A stretch of DNA of 64,000 bases. It comes from Sipunculus nudus (lineage: Eukaryota; Annelida; Sipuncula; Golfingiida; Sipunculidae). Below are positions 14,601 to 26,600 of this stretch, in pieces (within the stretch, counting starts at the first letter, position 1; every line of letters begins with the position of its first letter). The DNA is taken from assembly GCA_026874595.1 (NCBI GenBank), contig CM049314.1, forward strand, positions 71,190,300 to 71,254,299, read 5' to 3'. The notes under the pieces were generated by a model, which worked only from the letters and a program-made list of their open reading frames with translations, was not told the DNA's origin and ran no database searches. Both the position numbers and the translations under genes were made by a program.

Positions 14601-17600
14601 TAAGCCTGGTCAGTAAAGTGCATCAAACTCGAGAAGTTTGATGTATTAGACTGATATTTTGACTTGTCTATGTGTCTTTGATGGCTTTCTCGTTCACAAG
14701 ACAGGTGTCACCACCTACACTGACTTTTGCACAGTGTATGTGCCTGCTTATTTCTCCACAGGGATTTGATGTATAAGCCTGAAATTGGGCAAATTATACA
14801 TATCATAAAGCTTTGTTGTATACAAGACTGGTGGCGCAACCTACAATAATTTTTGCAAAGTGTATGTAAGGGATGCAGGATCGAGCAAGAAGCCATTTGT
14901 TAAGAATATCAGTTTATTAACAGAGAGTCTGATGCAAATTACAGTCACAGATGCTCAAATCTGTACTGGTTCATAAAATAAGCAAAGAAAAGTAAAAAGG
15001 GTGGTTGACCTCCAAGGCCCAACTGTCTGCAATGACACAAATAATGGAAATCCTTTGTATGCATGCTCATACACCATGCAGTATGTAAACAACTATCTTT
15101 ATCCGTATTATCACTGAATAGTGGTATCAGTTATGACAATAAGTCAAACTAATCAGATCAAGTGCATACACTGAACTTATCATATATGCAATAGTAACTG
15201 TAAACTGTCATTAATCATCATACTGGTTTCTAAAAAAATACATAAAACAAATGAATAATAAATATTGACTCATAGTCTCAAAGTTTCCTCTCTCACTAGT
15301 TCAAGTTAGATCTGTACATCTTAGTGCCAATCATGACATGTCACACAACTGTGTGTTATATCAGTCTAAATCCTAACACTAATAGTTTTAATCTTCTTCT
15401 CTCATCACAAAACAGTAATAAAAACAAGGTTCATATACATCAATAACTCAACTATCATGTGATCTCTATCATAGTTAATCTTCTGACTATATATATGACA
15501 TAAGGCACCCCATAAAACATTAAGAAAATAACAAAGGAAATATTATACTTCTGTACTGTATCATTTCAGCTCAAAAACATATTAGCAATGAAAACATTAA
15601 TGGTATTCATATCAAACAGTATTAATGAAAATATCATTATATTATTATGGTAATAAATGAAAATAGTTTACAGTATCAGCCATTATCTCAATATCAATTT
15701 TAAATAGGCCTCAATATTAACACATAGTATACAACAGATGCATGCCATCTATCTTAAATAGTATGGTCAATCTGAGGAAAACTAAGTTTCAGGTGAGCTG
15801 GTTACAGAATACATCTGTCCAACTTGGGTTCTATCTCATTAAAAGAACATAAAAACACAAGATATATCTCACACATGTCCAGCTGTCTGTTCTCTAAAAA
15901 AAAGTCACATCAGTTTATATTAACGTCAATTCACTTGCAATGTGTTTTAATAACAGACTGAACCAATCTTGTTCCGTGCTAGTAGATATAGGTCTATTCC
16001 CATAATGAACTACATTTACATAAGGTTAGACTTTCAATACAGCATTAAATAATAACACAAGTCCTATGCCCGCACTAAAAAACGACATAACATGTGCTTT
16101 ATACATATTTAGACGTCTCACTAAAACTCTTAAGTGGAACCAAAACATCCGGCTGTCTAGGGCATGCACACTGACACCGCGGTAACCAAATCAGTTTTAA
16201 GCTTTTACATGCGTGAGAATTATAAAATGAACAATGACACTCACTGAAAAGTATGTCAAAGTATTCTACTCACAATTATTTACATCTAGCCTTGGCCCTG
16301 TCCTCTGTAAAGGCTTCACTATCAGTTCCTGGCCCAATTTTGTCCAACCATTCTTCTACCGCTGATTCACAATGTCGGCCAGCCTTATGCCTTCTTACAA
16401 CGCATGCCGTAAAGTATGCACACAAAAAAAAAAGTTTAAACCCTGACACCAGGTGGCGCTCTAAACAGGTGTGTCAACACTATCACATGTATGTACCTGC
16501 TTATTTCTCAGGCGGGGATATCAGCCTGAAATTGGGCATTTATATACATCTCTGATACCTTCGTCTTATACAAGACATGAAGGCCTACTTAAAAAGTAAA
16601 GGCCCAGCATTGAAGCATTATACCTGTTGTATGAACCATTACACAGGTTGGCATTAGGCCTGTAGGCCTTGTTAGTTTTTTTTTTTTGGGGGGGGGGGGC
16701 ACATGATTTATGCCTAAGGAAGTAGATTTGCAACCTTTGCATATCTTTTATATAGCTGCCTTAAGGCCAAGGAAACTGGGTAATAATAATTTTTTAATCC
16801 ATCTTTTGCTGCCTCTATTTGACAGGTCCTGGCCAGTTTGTGATACAGACATCCACCAACATCTACTGGGGACAAGAAAGTTTCTCACCACAAGCTGCTC
16901 AGGTAAAAATTTGCTATGTTTCTGTCTTAAACCTGTCCTCTGACATCCTTCATTCATTCATAATTTTCTTTTAGCTTTTTTTAATTGTTGTCAGTATGAT
17001 CATTTCAACTGTATCAATTTCTAGTAAACAATATTGAACTTATGTTCTATTGTTATTGCAGAATAATTAAAATGCATTTTATCAATTAAATGAAGTTTTA
17101 ATGGTTTGACATATAGTTGGCCATTGAGAGTAATGCTTTCAATACTGATTAAAAGAAAAAGTTCCTGTAACTGTGGAATATCTTGATAAATATTAGCAAT
17201 TTAAAAAATGAAATGCAGGTCTAGGATAGATAATTAATTTCTCAGGAAATAATGTTTAATATTCTATGTATTTACAGGTTGACCTTGGTGATGTTGTGTT
17301 GACTAACATGACTTTTGTGACCTTGAGTCCAGATCAAGGTCATTTGTTGTTAAGCAAGGTCACAGAGGAGGCAGAATCAGTAACCATGGCAACTCAAAAG
17401 ATTAATGTGTTCCAGCAGATGAATGGATTCAGTAGTACATCACCTGAATGCCCTGCAAGTAACTATTCTTTATGATAATGTCATTACCTCATAGAAGATA
17501 AATCTAGTTGGGTAAAGATGTACTAACATACAAAGCTGTCACAAAACGCGTGTGATCTAAGAAATAATCCCATTTCCACCCAACATCTTTTGGTGCTCAA

Positions 17601-20600
17601 CTCAGGATAACCCTTTTCATGTTAATATTCTTGCCCCTATGATAAAATTATAAAAGGTCATTGATGGTATACAATCTGTTCTATAGTATCAGCACCTTGT
17701 TGCAAGGGACCATGGGAAAACTGTGTACGTAGATCGTGGAGGAGAGATACATCTGTATAGTACAGTCATCTCACAGCCCTGGACTCAGCCCTCCATTCTT
17801 GTGAGTACAGATCAATTTTTTACTTTATTTTTCACCAGAAGATAAGACAGTGGAATTGTATGATAAATTACAATGACATTGATTACTGATAATGAGTACT
17901 TTGGTATCACTCTAGAAACAATTCTTCAGGGAGTTAAAATTGTCTTAAGGTCTTAGAATCATCTGAACAACTAGGTCATCATTATACCCACTTTGTCACA
18001 AAAAAAAGTGTTATTCAGAATGTAGTTCATCATTATGAAAACTTAGTATTTAAACTGACCTTTCAAACTTATGTGAGGTTTATTATCCTGAGTGAACAAG
18101 CACATTCTTTTATTGCTGATTGGCTGAAAATAAAGCTAAGACTTGATTGACATCTAGTATTTTGACCTGCAGTAGCGGTCTTTCATGCTTATGTGATAAC
18201 AACCATTCTAAATTCAGACAGACCTGTTTGGCGTTCTGGTGATTTAAGACTCAAATCGCTGTGTTAATGTATTTTATCTGTGGGAAAAATTCTACAATGG
18301 CGAGCTTGCCAGGACGTTTGGTGCTTTATGACTCAAATTGTTGTGTTGTTGTGGTTCATCTGTGGGAAAAATCTAACCTCCTGACAAGAGGACACAATTA
18401 TACTTGGCTACTTGCATTTGTTTTAGGCCTACGTAACCAATCCAGCCCTGGTGGATGTGACTTCCCAGTATGAAGATGAAATTATTCATGGTAAAGGAAT
18501 AACACAGCAAACCTTGGTAAGGGCAATCAGTGCTGTGCTTATTATCACTCACAATTATTGTTAAATACTCAGACCCAAAATAATGCTTCTTGTCGTTCCT
18601 TGTTTCAGTTTCAGTCATAATTTCATTCATCTTAGTACAATGATGTTACAAATTTTTATTTCCTAAATCTATGTACAGGTAGTTTCTTTTCCAATCCAGA
18701 TGTTTAAAGCTGCCCAGTGACAATTGAAGATATTTCAGCACATTTGGGCCAATAAAGGGGACAAATTAATGGAGTAACATTACTTTTCCTTCATTATTTC
18801 TGATCATTTCACAATACAATTTTCATATTTCTTATCTTTCAGCTCACCATTGTCCAACACAGGGATACTGATGACAGTATACAGGGGTGAGTGTACAATG
18901 TGGAGATTCAGTTAAAATAGAACAATTTCTAATATTTCAAAAATAGGTTTCCTTGAAATATGATTATTGTTAATTATGGCCAGGTACTTGCTGTTGCTTC
19001 TCAGTGCCAACTGGAGGTCAATTTTGAAACAATAATTTTTTCAAACATATCCTATTGAAAGTAAAATAAATTTTGAATTATAATTCTGTTCATTGTAGTA
19101 TAAATATTACCATGTATCTTTGTATAATAAAGGCCTATATCAGGACAAATTTATAGTGTAATTATAGGTTCCCACTCATGAAAATTTGTGTATTCATAAT
19201 GTTTTCTTCATTGATGGTCTTAGTTCTTTTATATGACCTTTGATGTAATTTGCACATTAGACCTCTGTAACCAGTATGTCAGTCCAGTCTACAAAGTATT
19301 GATCTTTCAGATGTGTGCGTATCATTGTAATTGTTTAACTGTGTAACATTTTTTCACAGTGAAATTTCAGTTTCATATACAGCATTAATCACAGTGCTTT
19401 ATCATAAACTTCAGGGTTTTTGCTATAAAAGTACATAACTGTCCTGAAGGCAGTATCATTTCCAAATTATTAATATATCACAGAAGTTCAAACGTGGTCA
19501 AAAACTATGCATGTTAATTTGTGCAGACCAGACATTTGATTAGCAGTATATTGACACATACAGTGCAGAGATATAAACCAAAGAAATACAACATTTATAA
19601 ATTAACAGTTGATGAATTTGTTTATTAAGTTCCATTTAATATGTTTAAGAACATGTAAGGCCAAAATAAAAAAAGGTATGGTTCTCAGGCACTTTTTTTC
19701 AGAAATCAATGCGGGCGGGTGTTTTTTTTATTTTTAATTTTTTGGTATGTTTAGATAAAAATGACAAATGATCAGGGAAAGCATGATAATAACAGACTTA
19801 TTTTGCTAAACAAGTAAAAGCCCTACATTAAAAAGGAAATTGTATGATTTTATCCCCTTGAAAGAAATGTCCGAGCGGTTGCAGCACAAAATTGGTAGGT
19901 TTCTATTGAAAATCAAAATAAAAATTCTTGATGCAGGGGTTTAAAATTGATGGGGGCGGTGCCTGAGAACCATACCTTTTATTTTTTCTTGCCTAATAAA
20001 AGTTACAATTGGTTTATCCACAGGCAGAGAGGGCATACACTTTTGAAAATGTCTGCAGTAGGAGAGATTCTGCAATGTACAGATCCCCCTGAACAGGTGA
20101 ACTGAATACTATGTAGTCACATGGATTTAGGTCTATAATTGCTTTAATTGTTATAATTGTAGAATGACACACAAAAATTAACAGCATTAATTTTCATGAT
20201 TTTTGTGAGAGATAATTGATTAGACATTTTTTTTTACAAATTTCAAAGGTCTTATCTAAGGGAAAAGCACCAATTCAGAGATTAACTGAAGTGCATATTT
20301 TATACCTACATATTATATATTGTATATCCAAGGAGTTTAAAAATACTATATATGTTGGTTTAAATAACAAAATAGATTTGGATAGTGACTAAAGTTGCTT
20401 TGTTAAATAGCTAGACTTTTTTTATGAGGTCAAAATGAATAGGGCCAGTTCAAAAAATAAATATATGTGTACGCCATTTCTTTAAAAAAATAATTTATTT
20501 GATAAATATGAAAAAAATTATCTTTTGTCATCATAAATATTGTTGGTTGTTTATACAGATAATTAGTGCAGACTCTGGTCCTAGGAGATGTCAACATGTA

Positions 20601-23600
20601 GTAGTTTATCCCACACTCTCTGAAATTTAAAACAAATAAGATTATTACACTATTGTTATGGGAATTTTTAGTAAGAAAAAATCCATTACTATTGCATATG
20701 TAGACAGTTTACATAGCTTCTTCATGGCCTTTCTTCATAGGAGACTTTGTCTCTCTTCAACATTTTCACTCCTTTTATCAACTGATTTTGTTTATAAATA
20801 AATAAAGAAAAAAATGATTCAAACATAAATGATGTGGTTTTTTGTTGTTTTTAAGACTGTCCATGTGGAACTGAATTGTCCTCCAGGAAGAAAAATCAAG
20901 GTCCGGGTGTAAGTGACTGAAAGTTAATTATACACTTACATTTATTCAAGACAGGAAACTTATTGTTCAGGTTAATTATTTGGAAAATCTAGGGAATATA
21001 TTTATATCGTGATATATTAATCTATAATCCAAAATACAGTAAATATTTTGATTTCACCGATCAATCAGCAAATTGTCAAATGAGAAATGTTCCATTATAG
21101 ACAGAACTGCTAACTTGGTTTCCTTTGGACTTCTCAATTTTTTTCCTTTGGACTCCTTACTTAGTTTCCTTTTGCTTTTCCCGTGTAACATTTTCCTGCA
21201 TGTACCTGACCTTAAAAATCAGTGTAAACCTTCACTGCCAGATGTCACTAGTGCCATCATATTTTACATGTTGTATTGAGAAGAGAGATCAGTATTACCT
21301 TTGCCAATGTGTCTTCCTTGTTTTAAGATCTGAATTTATGTACAGGCCACGTCAGGTTGAAGATTGTGATGGTTTCAAAAACTACACATACACCATAAAG
21401 AGGTGAGACAGTTCTCCTGTGTCTGTACCAACCAAAGCATTGGAGCCCCAAACCCTGACCCGGTCATGTCAGTCATAATGACAAATCATATGAACATATT
21501 TCAAAACAACAGATTATGAAGTAAATTTTCACTCTTTTCATTTTCCATTGAAAAATGTTAAAATTTGCATGGATAACAGCCTCATAACAATAAGCTTAAT
21601 TAACAAATGGTATTCAGTTTTATGTTTGATCCTCAAGAGTCTTCTTGGAGAAAAGGGTGACTATTTTTTGCATTTTTTTCTGTGTCATTAGTGAAACCCA
21701 GGCTTTAGTTAAAGGTGCCCAATCACTTACCTTTTAAAAAAGAATTTATATGATTTCTGGCTTCCTCTGTGTATATATTAATGATCAAAGGGTAATTTTG
21801 GTGGGAAAAGTTCTTATAAGGCCTTTAATGAAGGATGTGTGAACTTGTTAATCAACAACATGTTTGTAAACACAGCAATAATGACAAACGGGTAAAGAAC
21901 TGTAACCTTAGGTGGCAGGTTCCATATATGCGGAGGTAGAAAAGTCACTTGTTGCAAAATGCCATTTGCAAAGCTTTGGTTTATCTGACTTGCTGCAAGA
22001 TGCCTTTGTTGAATTTGTTCTGATTATTTTGGCGGGCCCCCACATATTATAAACACGTTGATATAAATAATACAATCAGCCTGTGTGCGGTGATATCCAC
22101 ATTTTCTGGCCTATTTTTATGAAAGCTCCAAGGGAAAACCTTAAGTTTATAAAGGCCAAATAGGTGATTGGGCCCCTTTAAATAGAAAATCTTCACTCTG
22201 TATTTAACATTTTTAATTTCTTGTTTTAAAATGTACTGTACTGAGAAGTGTTTTTACTAACTTTTATTAGCTCAGCTGACTGAAAGTCATCTGAGCTATA
22301 GCGATCACCCTTCGTCCGTCGTCCATCTGGCCGTCCGTTAACAGGGCGCAAATCGTAACCGCTGGACCTGGAATCTTCTCACTTGACATCCAGGGAGGTC
22401 CATGAAAAATCTCCTTAAAACCTGAAATTAGGTCTCTGTTACGCATATCCTTGGAGCTATGGGGCTCCAAAGTACCCCCCAGAATAATGCAAAATTTGAT
22501 AGAAAAGCTCAGGTATCTGAATAACTACTGCATTGATCACCATGATTCTTTGCATGAATATTGATCATTAGATGTTCCATCAGTTCCTGCAAACTGGTGG
22601 TGCCACCTGTATTTTTTTCCAATTTTTACGAATATTTTTTCTTTATTTTTGAGACCTTGAAAGAAGCTGTCATCTGTTAACAGAGCACAAATCGTAACCG
22701 CTTGACCTAGATTCTTCTAACTTGACATCAAGTGAGGTCCATGAAAAGTCTGTGTGAAAACATGTAATTAGGTCTCTGTTACCCATATCCTTCGTAGTAA
22801 GTACCCCTCAGAATAATTAAAAATTTGATAGAAAAGCTCCAGTATCTGAATAAAAAATGCATGATCCCCATGATTCTTTGCAGGCATATTGATCATGGAG
22901 TGTTCCACCTGTATTTTTTTTCAATTTTTTAGGCATTTTTTCTCTATTTATGAGACCTTTGAATGAAGTGGTCATCTGTTAACATGGCACCAACTGTAAC
23001 TGCTGAACCTAGAATTTTCTTACTTCACATCCAGGGAGACTAATGAAAAATCTCCTTGGAAACCTGAAATTAGGTTTCTGTTACCCATATTCTCTGATCT
23101 ATAGGGCTCATAAATACCCCCAAGAATAATTAAAAATTTGATACAAACAAAAGCTCCAGTATCTGAATAACTAATGCCTTGATAGCATTGATTCTTTGGA
23201 TATATATTGATCATGGAGTGTTTCATCAGTTCCTGCAGACTGGTGGCACTCCCTTTATTTTTTCAAATTTTTTCGCATTTTTTTTCTATTTATGTGACCT
23301 TCAAATGAAGTTGTCATCTGTCCAAAAGCCCACTGAAACCCATTTCTAAGGACTCTTCACAAAATTCATGATTTGTTTGCACTCTGGCAGTCATTTTGCT
23401 CATTGTTCAACATTCCTCGAATTCAGCTGAGTGTCGTGGCCCATGGGCCACTTGTTTTATTGCAGTGAAGTCTACAACCCTAATTTTCTGCTGTCTCATG
23501 GTGATGAGATCACGTGGCCTGACCTGGAAATCTCTTACGATTATCAAAGATATGGCTGCCCCATAGAGGCCTACAAGCTGGATGGATCATTCAAGATTGA

Positions 23601-26600
23601 ACTTGATCTGTATGTAGCATATTTGTTACCACATTTTCTTTCTCTCATTGTTTCCTGATGAAAAAATGATTAATATGTTTATATTTTACAAGTAGCATTC
23701 GCATTAATTAATTAACTGATTAATAGGTAGACTTTTATAAATGATGCTTTTTCACAAAATACCTGGCAGATTCTGTTGTATTCAGTCAAATAATCTCAAG
23801 ATTAATAAACCTTAAAATGTTAAATCTGCGCAAAGTATTCAAGTACTTTGAACTTGTATAAAATAGTTAATATTTTTTGGTCTTTGTGAAGATTCAGTAC
23901 TTTAATTCGAATAATGAACTGGATTTTTCTTTCAATTTTAAATAAGGAAATTGAAAACCTGAAATCTTCACACAAGAAAATTCTCAAATTACAAGATCAT
24001 GAGAGAATGCAACTTACTACTTCATGATAAATATTATGTTATGCCTTTAAATAAAAATTTTTTAGGTGATTCATTAAATGCCTATAGGCAAGGCTGTCTC
24101 TCCGTGACAAAGGGGCCTTGCTCACAGTCTTTCCTGTGGGATGACTTTTTTTATTTGAGGATTGACTGGCCTTGGATAATACCTAGGATACATTCACTCA
24201 CTGAAAGGTAGCAAACTTCCATTATGTTTACCTTCACCAACCACAGAGATCTCCCCCCCCCCCCCCCCCCCTCTCTACTTCCAAAACCAGAGTTAGAGTA
24301 GTTAGAGTTACCTCAACACTAGGGTTGAAACAAGTTGGACTCAAGTACTCAATAGGCATAAACTGACTTAGATTTGAGTCCCCATGTCAGACATGAGTAC
24401 CCAATTGCATGGCAACATGGTAAAGATATATATAGACATCTGTTTACCAATGCAAAATATTTATAAATTTTATTTTATGTAACTTTCTTCTAACAAAAGG
24501 AATAGATGTGAATAGAATTGAAATCTATACATCAAAGTATATAACTTATAAATCTAAGTTCCTTCAAAATAGCCATAAATTATGTATAAATTGACAAGCA
24601 GATGTTTAAAGACCTACTGAAAACAATGAATTCAATACAAAGACTGCATGTAAGTTTACATCAGTACTGAGACATGTATGTACACACAATTACTCAAGTC
24701 CTAATTTTGGTTTCAAGTATTCAGAAATAATTACCCAGACTTGAGTATTCTTTCAAACCCGAATCCACACAAAAAGAAATGTTGACCAACATTGAAATAG
24801 TTATTTACTAATATTTGTTATTCTTTTAACTTTTATATGTTCAGGTATGATGGTGATGAATTGGTTGGCCCCCTAAATGCAGACTTTGTGGTGTATGAGG
24901 TCAACGGTATTCATGAATATGGATACGGTGTCAAGGTGAAGGATGCAGGTTGTCTTGGTAACAGCCAATCATGGATCAACATGATGCTTAAGCTGCCAGA
25001 AGGCCAAAGAGATCCCAACAAAGCATGGACTAAGCATGTAATTAACATTACATTTGCATGATATTGACATAAATTATCATCAACACATTTTACATATTTT
25101 TTTATAAATTTGTAAATCTTTGGAACTGAGGAGACAAGCATTAATTATTCATAATAGATAACATGCAAGGTGATGTACTTCTATATCCTTCAAGTAATGT
25201 AATTTGAAAATTATAATGATCAAAAGTGATTAAATCAAGACAATATACAGTAAGAATTATTTTTTTCACCCCTTTTTGTCTCAGTTCATAATAGAATCAG
25301 ACATAACTTTCTCATGTAAACACTGATGAAACAGATCTTATCTACAAATTAAATCAATTGATGATTTCTTTTGGAAAATATAAAAGGACATTTCTTTTGT
25401 TATACAGAATGGGTATCCTTTTTCCTTTTAAATGTTTAAAAACAATCTCTGGTCATTTAAAATTGTAGTAGAAGGTTTTCAAAACTAGCTAGATATGTAG
25501 TCTGTGCCTACATGTAAACCTCCACCAGGAGGCAAATCAAACTTTCTTGTGTTTTACAGAGAATACCGTGGTTGGCTTCTTGTTTGTGAGGGTTTCAGAT
25601 CTGTGATATATTTTAAAACTGTCATGAATAAGACAGCCATCTACACAAAGAAACAATCATTTTTCACATTGGCATCTTATATACATTATCTACACTTGTA
25701 GCATTGCAAAATAACATTTTGATATTACAGTGAAACTTTGAAATTACAACCACAAATGGGACCTTGATAAAGTGGTCACATTTTCGATGTGGTCTTCTAA
25801 GCGAGGTCTGATATATAGAGCATAACAGAATTTGGACCGTGATAAAGTAATTGTTATTTTGAGGTGGTCGCTAGATCAAGGTCGTCTTTAGGCAAGATTT
25901 TACTGTAAAAATATTAACATTAATATTTTATATTATCCATATGTTAATGATTGCTGTTATGAATGCTTTTACTTTATCTGTCTATTATGAACAAGTTTTT
26001 TGATGCCTTCATTGTGTCCTGGTCCTTCTCAAATTGTACTTTAAGCCTCTTAAAAATTTAAGATTTCTCAGCAGTATTTCATGTATTATCCTGAAATTGG
26101 ATTAACTAACTGAGCTTTGATATGCCCGACATTTTCTTGCCCATCATTGATGCACACTAATCAGCTGAGCATCCTGACTGGTTGGTCACTTGTATATTTT
26201 AGACATATAAACCATGCCAAGGACACAATGAGACCGGGGCATATGCTGCTTCCCCCAAGGATGATTATCAGATCCTGAACCCTGGGAGGTCAGACATCAT
26301 AACGTGGGGAAAGCAAGCTGGGCTCTTAACCTTCAAGGTTATAGTTGTGGATAAAAGTGCCAGGTTAGTAAACCTCCAGCTTTAGTGGTGGTCATAACTC
26401 TTTCTCAGGCACCACTTGCATCAAATTTTCAGTTAAAATTTACAGATTTTGAATTAAAAGAAGCTTGGACATTTCTCTGCAAGATCATAAAATTTTGACT
26501 TTTTGTTATGCGTTGTTTTACCAGGTTAATGAAAAAATTCTTGTTTTTATTATGTTGTTCCCTGATCATAGAAATTTTTCTCTAAAATTTTTCATATTCA

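Noticed and set aside
14621-14643. Nine-bp inverted repeat CATCAAACT/AGTTTGATG around CTCGAG
   Set aside because: A hairpin alone with no terminator, target duplication or CTRR end; likely part of the surrounding repeat.
23999-24211. Possible extra CATSPERD exon with a Cys/Trp-rich frame
   Set aside because: Exons 17 and 18 already join in phase with no gap against the family, and no matching splice pair is seen.
25504-25701. Open frame between CATSPERD exons 18 and 19
   Set aside because: Exons 18 and 19 join directly in phase 0; the frame has no motif.
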